A stretch of 64,000 bases of DNA, from assembly GCF_051401765.1 (NCBI RefSeq), contig NW_027480423.1:7440001-7504000 (forward strand), given 5' to 3'. Source of the DNA: Calliopsis andreniformis. Taxonomy: Eukaryota > Arthropoda > Insecta > Hymenoptera > Andrenidae. Below are positions 1 through 12,600 of this stretch, piece by piece (position 1 is the first letter of the stretch; each line of letters opens with the position of its first letter). The notes beneath the pieces are model-generated. The model did no database searches, was not told where the DNA came from, and worked only from the letters and a program-made list of their open reading frames with translations. The position numbers and the translations under genes were made by a program.

Positions 1-2654
1 AGTTATGGTCATTTCTGTTTTCCGGGCAACCTAGGCTTCACCCTTGGGCGTTGTTCCACCAGATGGAATAGATAGGGCCTAAGAAGTCAACGCCAGAAGC
101 ATAAAATACGATATAAAAACAACAGCTTTTCCATCGTATAAAACAAATAATTGCAGCCAGTTTGATAGTGATGGTCATTTCTACGTACCGGGCAACCTAG
201 GCTTCACACTAGGGCGTTGCTCCACCAGATAGAATAGTTAGGGCCTTAGAAGTCAACGCCCGAAGCATAAAGTATAAAATAATTAGAACAGTTTTTCCAT
301 CGTATAAAACGAATAATTGCTACCAGTGTGAAAGTTATGGTCACTTCTACTTTCCGGGCAACCTAGACTTCACCCTAGGGCGTTGTTCCACCAGACGGAA
401 AAGTTAGGGCCTAAGAAGTCAACGCCAGAAGTATAAAATACGATATAAATACAACAGCTTTTCCATCGTACAAAACGAATAATTGCAACCAGTGTGAAAG
501 TTATGGTCATTTCTACGTACCGGGCAACCTAGGCTTCACTCTAGGGCGTTGCTCCACCAGATCGAATAGTTAGGGCCTTAGAAGTCATCGCCCGAAGCAT
601 AAAATATAAAATAAATAGAACAGTTTTTCCATCGTATAAAACGAAAAATTGCTACCAGTGTGAAAGTTATGGTCATTTCTACGTGCCGCGCAATCTGGGC
701 ATTACCCTAGTGCGTTGATCCACCGGATGGAATAGTTAGGGCCTAAGAAGTCAACGCCAGGAGCATAAAAAACGATATAAATACAACAGCTTTTCCATGG
801 TATAAAACGAATAATTGCAACCAGTGTGGAAGTTATGGTCATTTCTACGTTCCGGGCAACCTAGGCTTCACTCTAGGGCGATGCTCCACCAAATCGAATA
901 GTTAGGGCCTTAGAAGTCAATGCCCGAAGCATAAAATAAAAAATAAATAGAACAGTTTTTCCATCGTATAAAACGAAAAATTGCAAACAGTGTGAAAGAT
1001 ATGGACATTTCTACGATCCGGGCTACCTAAGCTTCACTCTATGGCGTTCTTCCACAACATCGAATAGCAGCGGCCTCAGAAGTCAACGCCAGAAGCTTAA
1101 ATACAATATAAATATAACAGTTTTTCCATCGCATAAAACGAATAATAGCAACCAGTGTGAAAGTTATGGTCATTTCTACGATCCGGGCAACCTAGGCTTC
1201 ACTCCAGGGCGTTGCTCCACCAGATCGAATAGTTACGGCCTATGAAGTCAACGCCAGAAGCATAAAATACAATATAAATACAACAGTTTTTCTATCATAT
1301 AAAACGAATGATAGCAACCAGTGTGAAAGTCATGGTCATTTCTACCTTCCGGGCAACCTAGGCTTCACCCTAGGGCGTTGTTCCACCAGATCGAATAGTT
1401 AGGGCCTAAGAAGTGAACGCCCGAAGCATAAAATATAAAATAAATAGAACAGTTTTTCCATCGTATAAAACGAAAAATTGCAACCAGTGTGAAAGTTATG
1501 GTCATTTCTACTTTCCGGGCAACCTAGGCTTCACTCTAGGCCGTTGTTCCACCAGATCGAATAGTTAGGGCCTAAGAAGTGAACGCCAGAAGCATAAAAT
1601 ACAATATAAATACAACAGTGTTTCCATCATATAAAACGAATGATAGCAACCAGTGTGAAAGTTATGGTCATTTCTACGTTCCGGGCAACCTAGGCTGCAC
1701 TCTAGGGCGTTGGTCCACCAGATCGAATAGTTAGGGCCTTAGAAGTCAACGCCCGAAACAGAAAAAACAAAATAAATAAAACAGCTTTTCTATCGTATAA
1801 AACCAAAAATTGCAAACAGTGTGAAAGATATGGACATTTCTACGATCCGGGCTACCTAGGCTTCACTCTATGGCGTTCTTCCACCACATCGAATAGCAGC
1901 GGCCTCAGAAGTCAACGCCAGAAGCTTAAATACAATATAAATATAACAGTTTTTCCATCGTATAAAACGAATAATAGCAACCAGTGTGAAAGTTATGGTC
2001 ATTTCTACGATCCGGGCAACCTAGGCTTCACTCTAGGGTGTTGTTCCACCAGATCGAATAGTTAGGGCCTTAGAAGTCAACGCCCGAAGCATAAAGTACA
2101 AAATAAATAGAACAGTTTTTCCATCGTATAAAACGAATAATTGCTACCAGTGTGAAAGTTAGGGTTATTTCTACGTTCCGGGCAACCTAGGTTTCACTAC
2201 AGGGCGTTGCTCCCCCAGATCGAATAGTTACGGCCTATGAAGTCAACGCCAGAAGCATAAAATACAATATAAATACAACAGTTTTTCTATCATATAAAAC
2301 GAATGATAGCAACCAGTGTGAAAGTTATGGTCATTTCTACCTTCCGCGCAATCTTGGCTTTACCCTAGGGCGTTGTTCCACCAGATGGAATAGTTAGGGC
2401 CTAAGAAGTCAACGCCAGAAGCATAAAACACGATATAAATACAACAGCTTTTCCATCGTATAAAACGAATAATTGCAACCAGTGTGAAAGTTATGGTCCT
2501 TTCTACATTTCGAGCAACCTAGGCTTCACTCTAGGGCTTTGCTCCACCTGATCGAATAGTTAGGGCCTTAGAAGTCAACGCCAGAAGCATAAAATACAAT
2601 ATAAATACTACAGCTTTTCCATCGTATAAAACAAATAATTGCAACCAGTATGAA
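1..2654 (+). repeat. HOR segment A, copy 1 (16 monomers)
   Basis: The segment starts with the diagnostic GTTTTCCGGG monomer with ACCCTTGGGCG. The same string returns at 2,655 and 3,982. Copy 1 is 2,654 bp, two bases short of 16 x 166. Monomers 1-8 (1 to about 1,260) are near-identical to copies 2 and 3. Monomers 9-16 are present only here and include the CTATCATATAAAACGAATGA variants at about 1,290, 1,625 and 2,285. The left edge is the window edge, so the unit may begin further left. Confidence 0.85.
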
Positions 2655-3981
2655 AGTTATGGTCATTTCTGTTTTCCGGGCAACCTAGGCTTCACCCTTG
2701 GGCGTTGTTCCACCAGATGGAATAGATAGGGCCTAAGAAGTCAACGCCAGAAGCATAAAATACGATATAAAAACAACAGCTTTTCCATCGTATAAAACAA
2801 ATAATTGCAGCCAGTTTGATAGTGATGGTCATTTCTACGTACCGGGCAACCTAGGCTTCACACTAGGGCGTTGCTCCACCAGATCGAATAGTTAGGGCCT
2901 TAGAAGTCAACGCCCGAAGCATAAAGTATAAAATAATTAGAACAGTTTTTCCATCGTATAAAACGAATAATTGCTACCAGTGTGAAAGTTATGGTCACTT
3001 CTACTTTCCGGGCAACCTAGACTTCACCCTAGGGCGTTGTTCCACCAGACGGAAAAGTTAGGGCCTAAGAAGTCAACGCCAGAAGTATAAAATACGATAT
3101 AAATACAACAGCTTTTCCATCGTACAAAACGAATAATTGCAACCAGTGTGAAAGTTATGGTCATTTCTACGTACCGGGCAACCTAGGCTTCACTCTAGGG
3201 CGTTGCTCCACCAGATCGAATAGTTAGGGCCTTAGAAGTCATCGCCCGAAGCATAAAATATAAAATAAATAGAACAGTTTTTCCATCGTATAAAACGAAA
3301 AATTGCTACCAGTGTGAAAGTTATGGTCATTTCTACGTGCCGCGCAATCTGGGCATTACCCTAGTGCGTTGATCCACCGGATGGAATAGTTAGGGCCTAA
3401 GAAGTCAACGCCAGGAGCATAAAAAACGATATAAATACAACAGCTTTTCCATGGTATAAAACGAATAATTGCAACCAGTGTGGAAGTTATGGTCATTTCT
3501 ACGTTCCGGGCAACCTAGGCTTCACTCTAGGGCGATGCTCCACCAAATCGAATAGTTAGGGCCTTAGAAGTCAATGCCCGAAGCATAAAATAAAAAATAA
3601 ATAGAACAGTTTTTCCATCGTATAAAACGAAAAATTGCAAACAGTGTGAAAGATATGGACATTTCTACGATCCGGGCTACCTAAGCTTCACTCTATGGCG
3701 TTCTTCCACAACATCGAATAGCAGCGGCCTCAGAAGTCAACGCCAGAAGCTTAAATACAATATAAATATAACAGTTTTTCCATCGCATAAAACGAATAAT
3801 AGCAACCAGTGTGAAAGTTATGGTCATTTCTACGATCCGGGCAACCTAGGCTTCACTCCAGGGCGTTGCTCCACCAGATCGAATAGTTACGGCCTATGAA
3901 GTCAACGCCAGAAGCATAAAATACAATATAAATACTACAGCTTTTCCATCGTATAAAACAAATAATTGCAACCAGTATGAA
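2655..3981 (+). repeat. HOR segment A, copy 2 (8 monomers)
   Basis: This is 1,327 bp, exactly half of copy 1. It matches copy 1 at an offset of 2,654 until about 3,899, where monomer 8 still shows the ACGGCCTATG variant. From about 3,936 (ATACTACAGC) it matches the end of copy 1's monomer 16. The last monomer is therefore a hybrid of monomers 8 and 16, with the exchange inside about 3,899-3,936. Single-base differences from copy 1 are few (for example A at 234 against C at 2,885-2,888). Confidence 0.85.
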
Positions 3982-5180
3982 AGTTATGGTCATTTCTGTT
4001 TTCCGGGCAACCTAGGCTTCACCCTTGGGCGTTGTTCCACCAGATGGAATAGATAGGGCCTAAGAAGTCAACGCCAGAAGCATAAAATACGATATAAAAA
4101 CAACAGCTTTTCCATCGTATAAAACAAATAATTGCAGCCAGTTTGATAGTGATGGTCATTTCTACGTACCGGGCAACCTAGGCTTCACACTAGGGCGTTG
4201 CTCCACCAGATCGAATAGTTAGGGCCTTAGAAGTCAACGCCCGAAGCATAAAGTATAAAATAAATAGAACAGTTTTTCCATCGTATAAAACGAATAATTG
4301 CTACCAGTGTGAAAGTTATGGTCACTTCTACTTTCCGGGCAACCTAGACTTCACCCTAGGGCGTTGTTCCACCAGACGGAAAAGTTAGGGCCTAAGAAGT
4401 CAACGCCAGAAGTATAAAATACGATATAAATACAACAGCTTTTCCATCGTACAAAACGAATAATTGCAACCAGTGTGAAAGTTATGGTCATTTCTACGTA
4501 CCGGGCAACCTAGGCTTCACTCTAGGGCGTTGCTCCACTAGATCGAATAGTTAGGGCCTTAGAAGTCATCGCCCGAAGCATAAAATATAAAATAAATAGA
4601 ACAGTTTTTCCATCGTATAAAACGAAAAATTGCTACCAGTGTGAAAGTTATGGTCATTTCTACGTGCCGCGCAATCTGGGCATTACCCTAGTGCGTTGAT
4701 CCACCGGATGGAATAGTTAGGGCCTAAGAAGTCAACGCCAGGAGCATAAAAAACGATATAAATACAACAGCTTTTCCATGGTATAAAACGAATAATTGCA
4801 ACCAGTGTGGAAGTTATGGTCATTTCTACGTTCCGGGCAACCTAGGCTTCACTCTAGGGCGATGCTCCACCAAATCGAATAGTTAGGGCCTTAGAAGTCA
4901 ATGCCCGAAGCATAAAATAAAAAATAAATAGAACAGTTTTTCCATCGTATAAAACGAAAAATTGCAAACAGTGTGAAAGATATGGACATTTCTACGATCC
5001 GGGCTACCTAAGCTTCACTCTATGGCGTTCTTCCACAACATCGAATAGCAGCGGCCTCAGAAGTCAACGCCAGAAGCTTAAATACAATATAAATATAACA
5101 GTTTTTCCATCGCATAAAACGAATAATAGCAACCAGTGTGAAAGTTATGGTCATTTCTACGATCCGGGCAACCTAGGCTT
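3982..5180 (+). repeat. HOR segment A, copy 3 (about 7 monomers)
   Basis: It matches copy 2 at an offset of 1,327 with few differences (for example AAATAGAAC near 4,261 against AATTAGAAC near 2,936). It leaves the pattern at about 5,175-5,180, where copy 2 has TTCACTCCAGGG and this copy has TTTACTCTAGGG. The next array type follows directly without unrelated DNA. Confidence 0.8.
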
Positions 5181-6770
5181 TACTCTAGGGCGTAGCTCCA
5201 CCAGATCGAATAGCTAGGGCCTTAGAAGTCAACGACCGAAGCATAAAATACAAAATAAATAGAACAGTTTTTCCATCGTATAAAACGAATAATTGCTACC
5301 AGTGTGAAAGTTATGGTCATTTCTACTTTCCGGACAACCTAGACTTCACCCTAGGGCGTTGTTCCACCAGATGGAATAGTTAGGTCCTAAGAAGTCAACG
5401 CCAGAAGCATAACATACAATATAAATACAACAGCTTTTCCATTGTATAAAACGAATAATTTCTACCAGTGTAAAAGTTATGGTCATTTCTACGTTCCGGG
5501 CAACCTACGCTTCACCCTAGGGCATTGTTCCATCAGATCGAATAGTTAGGCCCTAAGAAGTGAACGCCAGAAGCATAAAATACAATATAAATAAAACAGT
5601 GTTTCCATTGTAGAAAACGAATAATTGCAACCAGTGTGAAAGTTATGGTCATTTCTATATTCCGAGCAACCTAGGCTTCACTCTAGGGTGGTGCTCCACC
5701 AGATGGAATAGTTAGGTCCTTAGAAGTCAACGCCAGAAGCATAAAATACGATATAAATACAACAGCTTTTCCATGGTATAAAAGGAATAATTGCAAACAG
5801 TGTGAAAGTAATGGTCATTTCTACATTCCGAGCAACCTAGGCTTCACTCTAGGGCGTTGCTCCAACAGATTGAATAGTTAGGTCCTAAGAAGTCAACGCC
5901 AGAAGCATAACATACAATATAAATACAACAGCTTTTCCATTGTATAAAACGAATAATTTCTACCAGTGTAAAAGTTATGGTCATTTCTACGTTCCGGGCA
6001 ACCTACGCTTCACCCTAGGGCATTGTTCCATCAGATCGAATAGTTAGGCCCTAAGAAGTGAACGCCAGAAGCATAAAATACAATATAAATAAAACAGTTT
6101 TTCCATTGTAGAAAACGAATAATTGCAACCAGTGTGAAAGTTATGGTCATTTCTATATTCCGAGCAACCTAGGCTTCACTCTAGGGTGGTGCTCCACCAG
6201 ATCGAATAGTTAGGTCCTTAGAAGTCAACGCCAGAAGCATAAAATACGATATAAATACAACAGCTTTTCCATGGTATAAAAGGAATAATTGCAAACAGTG
6301 TGAAAGTAATGGTCATTTCTACATTCCGAGCAACCTAGACTTCACCCTAGGGCGTTGTTCCACCAGATGCAATAGTTAGGTCCTAAGAAGTCAACGCCAG
6401 AAGCATAACATACAATATAAATACAACAGCTTTTCCATTGTATAAAACGAATAATTTCTACCAGTGTAAAAGTTATGGTCATTTCTACGTTCCGGGCAAC
6501 CTACGCTTCACCCTAGGGCATTGTTCCATCAGATCGAATAGTTAGGCCCTAAGAAGTGAACGCCAGAAGCATAAAATACGATATAAATAAAACAGTTTTT
6601 CCATTGTAGAAAACGAATAATTGCAACCAGTGTGAAAGTTATGGTCATTTCTATATTCCGAGCAACCTAGGCTTCACTCTAGGGTGGTGCTCCACCAGAT
6701 CGAATAGTTAGGTCCTTAGAAGTCAACGCCAGAAGCATAAAATACGATATAAATACAACAGCTTTTCCAT
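5181..6770 (+). repeat. Trimer (498-bp) higher-order repeat block
   Basis: The marker string CCAGAAGCATAACATACAAT occurs at 5,401, 5,899 and 6,397, each exactly 498 bp (3 x 166) apart. It is followed each time by the AATAATTTCTACCAGTGTAA and CTAGGGCATTGTTCCATC variants. This gives three tandem trimers from about 5,385 to 6,770. The leading part (about 5,180-5,888) is found again at 12,152-12,860, an offset of 6,972 bp or 42 monomers. Confidence 0.8.
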
Positions 6771-7140
6771 CCTATAACAGGAGTTATTGCAACCTGTGTG
6801 AGAGTGATGGTCATTTCTACGTTCCGGGCAACCTAGGCTTCACCCTAGGGCGTTGTTCCACCAGATCGAATAGTTAGTGCCTAACAAGTGAACGCCAGAA
6901 GCATAAAATACAATATAAATACAACAGTTTTTCCATCGTATAAATCGAGTAATTGCAACCAGTGTGAATGTAATGGTCATTTCTACGTTCCAGGCAACCT
7001 AGGCTTCACTCTAGGGCGTTGCTTCACTAGATCGAATAGCTAGGGCCTTAGAAGCCAACGCCAGAAGCATAAAATACGATATAAATACAACAGCTTTTCC
7101 ATCGTATAAAAGGAATAAATGCAAACAGTGTGAAAGTAAT

Positions 7141-7306
7141 GGTCATTTCTACGTTCCGGGCAACCTAGGCTTCACTCTAGGGCGTTGCTCCACCAGATCA
7201 AACAGTTAGGGCCTTAGAAGTCAACGCCCGAAGCATAAAATACAAAATAAATAGAACAGTTTTTCCTTTGTATAAAACGAATAATTGCTACCAGTGTAAA
7301 AGTTAT
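7141..7306 (+). repeat. Representative 166-bp monomer
   Basis: This unit shows the typical structure and is used here as a reference. It runs from GGTCATTTCT to the next GGTC at 7,307, exactly 166 bp. The first half carries CCGGGCAACC, the AvrII-type hexamer CCTAGG, and CTAGGGCGTTGC. The second half is A+T-rich, with AAGCATAAAATAC and TATAAAACG. Since 166 is one more than a multiple of three, an open frame entering the next monomer is shifted by one base. This explains why open frames rarely pass beyond a single monomer. Confidence 0.95.
7160..7188 (+). other. Imperfect dyad (potential hairpin) in the monomer, reference copy
   Basis: GCAACCTAG (7,160-7,168) can pair with CTAGGGCGTTGC (7,177-7,188). 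This gives 5 bp (CCTAG with CTAGG) plus 4 bp (GCAA with TTGC), separated by a 3-nt bulge (GCG), around the 8-nt loop GCTTCACT. The same elements recur in most monomers of both arms, as GCAACGCCCTAG ... CTAGGTTGC when read on the plus strand of the right half. Short dyads have been associated with centromeric satellites in the literature. Whether this one extrudes or binds a protein is not shown. Confidence 0.6.
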
Positions 7307-7759
7307 GGTCATTTCTACGTTCCGGGCAACCTAGGCTTCACCCTAGGGCGTTGTTCCACCACATCGAAAAGTTAGGGCCCAACAAGTGAACGCCAGAAGC
7401 ATAAAATACAATAAAAATACAACAGTTTTTCCATCGTATAAATCGAATAATTGCAACCAGTGTGAATGTAATGGTCATTTCTACGTTCCGGGCAACCTAG
7501 GCCTCACTCTAGGGCGTTGCTCCACTAGATCGAATAGCTAGGGCCTTAGAAGCCAACGCCAGAAGCATAAAATACGATATAAATACAACAGCTTTTCCAT
7601 CGTATAAAAGGTATAAATGCAAACAGTGTGAAAGTAATGGTCATTTCTACGTTCCGGGCAACCTAGGCTTCACTCTAGGGCGTTGCTCCACCAGATCAAA
7701 CAGTTAGGGCCTTAGAAGTCAACGCCCGAAGCATAAAATACAAAATAAATAGAACAGTT

Positions 7760-9640
7760 TTTCCATTGTATAAAACGGATAATTGCTACCAGTGTAAAAG
7801 CTATGATCATTTCTACGTTCCGGGCAACCTAGGCTTCACTCTACGGCGTTGTTCCACCAGATCGAATAGTTAGGGCCTAAGAAGTCAACACCAGAAGAAT
7901 AAAGTACAAAATAAATACAACAGCCTTTACACCGTATAAAATGAATAATTGCAACCTGTGTGAAGGTTATGGTCATATCTACGTTCCGGGCAACCTAGGC
8001 TTCACTGTAGTGCGTTGCCCCACCAGATCGAAGTGTTAGGGCCTAAGAAATCAACGCCCGAAGCATAAAATACAATATAAATACAACAGTTTTTCTATCG
8101 CAGAAAACGAATAATTGCAACCAGTGTGAAAGTTATGGTCATTTCTACGTTCCGGGCAACCTAGGCTTCACTCTAGGGCGATGCTCCACCAAATCGAATA
8201 GTTAGGGCCTTAGAAGTCAATGCCCGAAGCATAAAATAAAAAATAAATAGAACAGTTTTTCCATCGTATAAAACGAATAATTGCTGCCAGTGTAAAAGTT
8301 ATGGTCATTTCTACGTTCCGGGCAACCTAGGCTTCATCCTAGGGCGTTGTACCACCAGATCGAATAGGTAGGGCCTAAGAAGTGAACGCCAGAAGCATAA
8401 AATACAATATAAATACAACAGTTTTTCCATTGTATAAAACGGATAATTGCTACCAGTGTAAAAGCAATGATCATTTCTACGTTCCGGGCAACCTAGGCTT
8501 CACTCTACGGCGTTGTTCCACCAGATCGAATAGTTAGGGCCTAAGAAGTCAACACCAGAAGAATAAAGTACAAAATAAATACAACAGCCTTTACACCGTA
8601 TAAAATGAATAATTGCAACCTGTGTGAAGGTTATGGTCATATCTACGTTCCGGGCAACCTAGGCTTCACTGTAGTGCGTTGCCCCACCAGATCGAAGTGT
8701 TAGGGCCTAAGAAATCAACGCCCGAAGCATAAAATACAATATAAATACAACAGTTTTTCTATCGCAGAAAACGAATAATTGCAACCAGTGTGAAAGTTAT
8801 GGTCATTTCTACGTTCCGGGCAACCTAGGCTTCACTCTAGGGCGATGCTCCACCAAATCGAATAGTTAGGGCCTTAGAAGTCAATGCCCGAAGCATAAAA
8901 TAAAAAATAAATAGAACAGTTTTTCCATCGTATAAAACGAATAATTGCTGCCAGTGTAAAAGTTATGGTCATTTCTACGTTCCGGGCAACCTAGGCTTCA
9001 TCCTAGGGCGTTGTACCACCAGATCGAATAGTTAGGGCCTAAGAAGTGAACGCCAGAAGCATAAAATACAACATAAATACAACAGTTTTTCCATCGTATA
9101 AAACGAATAATTGCAACCAGTATGAAAGTTATGGTCATTTCTACTTACCGGGCAACCTAGGCTTCACTCTAGGGCGTTGCTCTACCAGATCGAATAGTTA
9201 GGGCCTTAGAAGTCAACGACCGAAGCATAAAATACAAAATAAATAGAACAGTTTTTCCATCGTATAAAACGAATAATTGCTACCAGTGTGAAAGTTATGG
9301 TCATTTCTACTTTCCGGACAACCTAGACTTCACCCTAGGGCGTTGTTCCACCAGATCGAATAGTTAGGGCCTAAGAAGTCAACACCAGAAGAATAAAGTA
9401 CAAAATAAATACAACAGCCTTTACACCGTATAAAATGAATAATTGCAACCTGTGTGAAGGTTATGGTCATATCTACGTTCCGGGCAACCTAGGCTTCACT
9501 GTAGTGCGTTGCCCCACCAGATCGAAGTGTTAGGGCCTAAGAAATCAACGCCCGAAGCATAAAATACAATATAAATACAACAGTTTTTCTATCGCAGAAA
9601 ACGAATAATTGCAACCAGTGTGAAAGTTATGGTCATTTCT
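7760..9640 (+). repeat. Tetramer (664-bp) tandem duplication plus partial third copy
   Basis: Four monomers at about 7,760-8,423 are repeated at about 8,424-9,087, an offset of 664 bp. The rare marker CAACACCAGAAGAATAAAG starts 6 bp before positions 7,891, 8,555 and 9,385. It is followed by CCTTTACACCGTATAAAATG. The third, partial copy is 830 bp (5 monomers) further on, at about 9,360-9,640. Copies differ by occasional substitutions, such as AAGCTATGATC against AAGCAATGATC. Confidence 0.8.
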
Positions 9641-12600
9641 ATATTCCGAGCAACCTAGGCTTCTCTCTAGGGCGTTGCTCCTCCAGATCCAATAGTTAGG
9701 TCCTTAGAAGTCAACGCCAGAAGCATAAAACACGATATAAATACAACAGCTTTTCCATGGTATAAAAGGAATAATTGCAAACAGTGTGAAAGTAATGGTC
9801 ATTTCTACATTCCGAGCAACCTAGGCTTCACTCTAGGGCGTTGCTCCAACAGATTGAATAGTTAGGGCCTTAGAAGTCAACACCCGAAGCATAAAATGCA
9901 ATAAAAATACAACAGTTTTTCCATCGTATAACAGGATTAATTGCAACCCGTTTGAAAGTGATGGTCATTTCTACGTTCCGGGCAACCTAGGCTTCACTCT
10001 AGGGCGTTGCTCCACTAGATCGAATAGCTAGGGCCATAGAAGTCAACGCCAGAAGCATAAAATGCGATATAAATACAACAGCTTTTCCATCGTATAAAAG
10101 GAATAATTGCAAACAGTGCGAAAGTAATGGTCATTTCTACGTTCCGGGCAACCTAGGCTTCACACTAGGGCGTTGCTCCACCAGATTAAACAGTTAGGGC
10201 CTTAGAAGTCAACGCCCGAAGCATAAAATACGATATAAATACAACAGCTTTTGCATCGTATAAAAGGAATAATTGCAAACAGTGTGAAAGTAATTGTCAT
10301 TTCTATATTCTGAGCAACCTAGGCTTCACCCAAGGGCGTTGCTCCACCAGATCAAGCAGATAGGTCCTTAGATGTCAACGCCAGAAGCATACAATACGAT
10401 ATAAATACAACAGCTTTTCCATCGTATAAAAGGAATAATTGCAAACAGTGTGAACGTAATGGTCATTTCTACGTTCCGGGCAACCTAGGCTTCACTCTAG
10501 GGCGTTGCTCCACCAGATCAAACAGTTAGGGCATTAGAAGTCAGCGCCCGAAGCATAAAATACAAAATAAATAGAACAGTTTTTCCATTGTATAAAACGA
10601 ATAATTGCTACCAGAGTAAAAGTTATGGTCATTTCTACGTTCCGGGTAACCTAGGCTTCACTCTAGGGCGTTGTTCCACCAGATGGAATAGTTAGGTCCT
10701 AAGAAGTCAACGCCAGAAGCATAACATACAATATAAATACAACAGCTTTTCCATTGTATAAAACGAATAATTGCAACCAGTGTGAAAGTTATGGTCATTT
10801 CTATATTCCGAGCAACCTAGGCTTCACCCTAGGGCGTTGTTCCACCAGATCGAATAGTTAGGGCCTAGGAAGTGAACGCCAGAAGCATAAAATACAATAT
10901 AAATACAACAGTCTTTCCATCGTGTAAAACGCATAATTGCAACCAGTGTGAAAGCTATGGTCATTTCTACATTCCGAGCAAGCTAGGCTTCACTCTAGGG
11001 CGTAGCTCCGACAGATTGAATAGTAAGGTCCTTAGAAGTCAACGCCCGAAGCATAAAATGCAAAAAAAATACAACAGTTCTTCCACCGTACAACAGGATT
11101 AATTGCAACCAGTTTGAAAGTGATGGTCATTTCTGCGTTCCGGGCAACCTAGGCTTCACTCTAGGGCGTTGCTCCACTAGATCGAATAGCTAGGGCCTTA
11201 GAAGTCAACGCCAGAAGCATAAAATACGATATAAATACAACAGCTTTTCCATCCTATAACAGGAGTTATTGCAACCTGCGTGAGAGTGAGGGTCATTTCT
11301 ACGTTCCGGGCAACCTAGGCTTCACCCTAGGGCGTTGTTCCACCAGATCGAATAGTTAGGGCCTAACAAGTGAACGCCAGAAGCATAAAATACAATATAA
11401 ATACAACAGTTTTTCCATCGTATAAATCGAATAATTGCAACCAGTGTGAATGTAATGGTCATTTCTACGTTCCAGGCCACCTAGGCTTCACTCTAGGGCG
11501 CTGCTCCACTAGATTGAATAGCTAGGGCCATAGAAGTCAACGCCAAAAGCATAAAATACGATATAAATAAAACAGTTTTTCCATTGTAGAAAACGAATAA
11601 TTGCAACCAGTGTGAAAGTTATGGTCATTTCTATATTCCGAGCAACCTAGGCTTCACCCTAGGGCGTTGTTCCACCAGATCGAATAGTTAGGGCCTAGGA
11701 AGTGAACGCCAGAAGCATAAAATACAATATAAATACAACAGTTTTTCCATCGTGTAAAACGCATAATTGCAACCAGTGTGAAAGCTATGGTCATTTCTAC
11801 ATTCCGAGCAACCTAGGCTTCACTCTAGGGCGTAGCTCCGACAGATTGAATAGTAAGGTCATTAGAAGTCAACGCCCGAAGCATAAAATGCAAAAAAAAT
11901 ACAACAGTTCTTCCATCGTACAACAGGATTAATTGCAACCAGTTTGAAAGTGATGGTCATTTCTACGTTCCGGGCAACCTAGGCTTCACTCTAGGGCGTT
12001 GCTCCACTAGATCGAATAGCTAGGGCCTAAGAAGTGAACGCCAGAAGCATAAAATACAATATAAATACTACAGTTTTTCCATCGTATAAAACGAATAATT
12101 GCAACCAGTATGAAACTTATGGTCATTTCTACTTACCGGGCAACCTAGGCTTCACTCTAGGGCGTTGCTCTACCAGATCGAATAGCTAGGGCCTTAGAAG
12201 TCAACGACCGAAGCATAAAATACAAAATAAATAGAACAGTTTTTCCATCGTATAAAACGAATAATTGCTACCAGTGTGAAAGTTATGGTCATTTCTACTT
12301 TCCGGACAACCTAGACTTCACCCTAGGGCGTTGTTCCACCAGATGGAATAGTTAGGTCCTAAGAAGTCAACGCCAGAAGCATAACATACAATATAAATAC
12401 AACAGCTTTTCCATTGTATAAAACGAATAATTTCTACCAGTGTAAAAGTTATGGTCATTTCTACGTTCCGGGCAACCTACGCTTCACCCTAGGGCATTGT
12501 TCCATCAGATCGAATAGTTAGGCCCTAAGAAGTGAACGCCAGAAGCATAAAATACAATATAAATAAAACAGTTTTTCCATTGTAGAAAACGAATAATTGC

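Larger units (their letters stand above)
6771..7759 (+). repeat. Second trimer block (GAAGCCAACG type)
   Basis: The marker GAAGCCAACGCC occurs at 7,051 and 7,549, again 498 bp apart. The block opens with CCATCCTATAACAGGAGTTA and includes the CTAACAAGTG and AAATCGAATAATTG variants. The same trimer type returns at 13,857, 14,355 and 14,853 (three copies, 498 bp apart), at 15,849, and singly near 19,009 and 24,651. This trimer has been copied to several places in the arm. Confidence 0.75.

Noticed and set aside
7260..7285. TATAAAA in nearly every monomer as a promoter
   Set aside because: The motif is part of an A+T-rich repeat half and recurs ~385 times. No initiator, downstream gene or transcript evidence is visible.
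10872..11102. Open frame of 76 codons starting MNARSIKYN, repeated at 11,702, 13,196 and 15,188, with 64-codon relatives elsewhere and on the minus strand of the right half
   Set aside because: It lies within the satellite monomer. Most monomers have stops in this frame, the 166-bp period shifts the frame by one base per unit, and homologous monomers carry frameshifts freely. No promoter or start context is specific to these copies.
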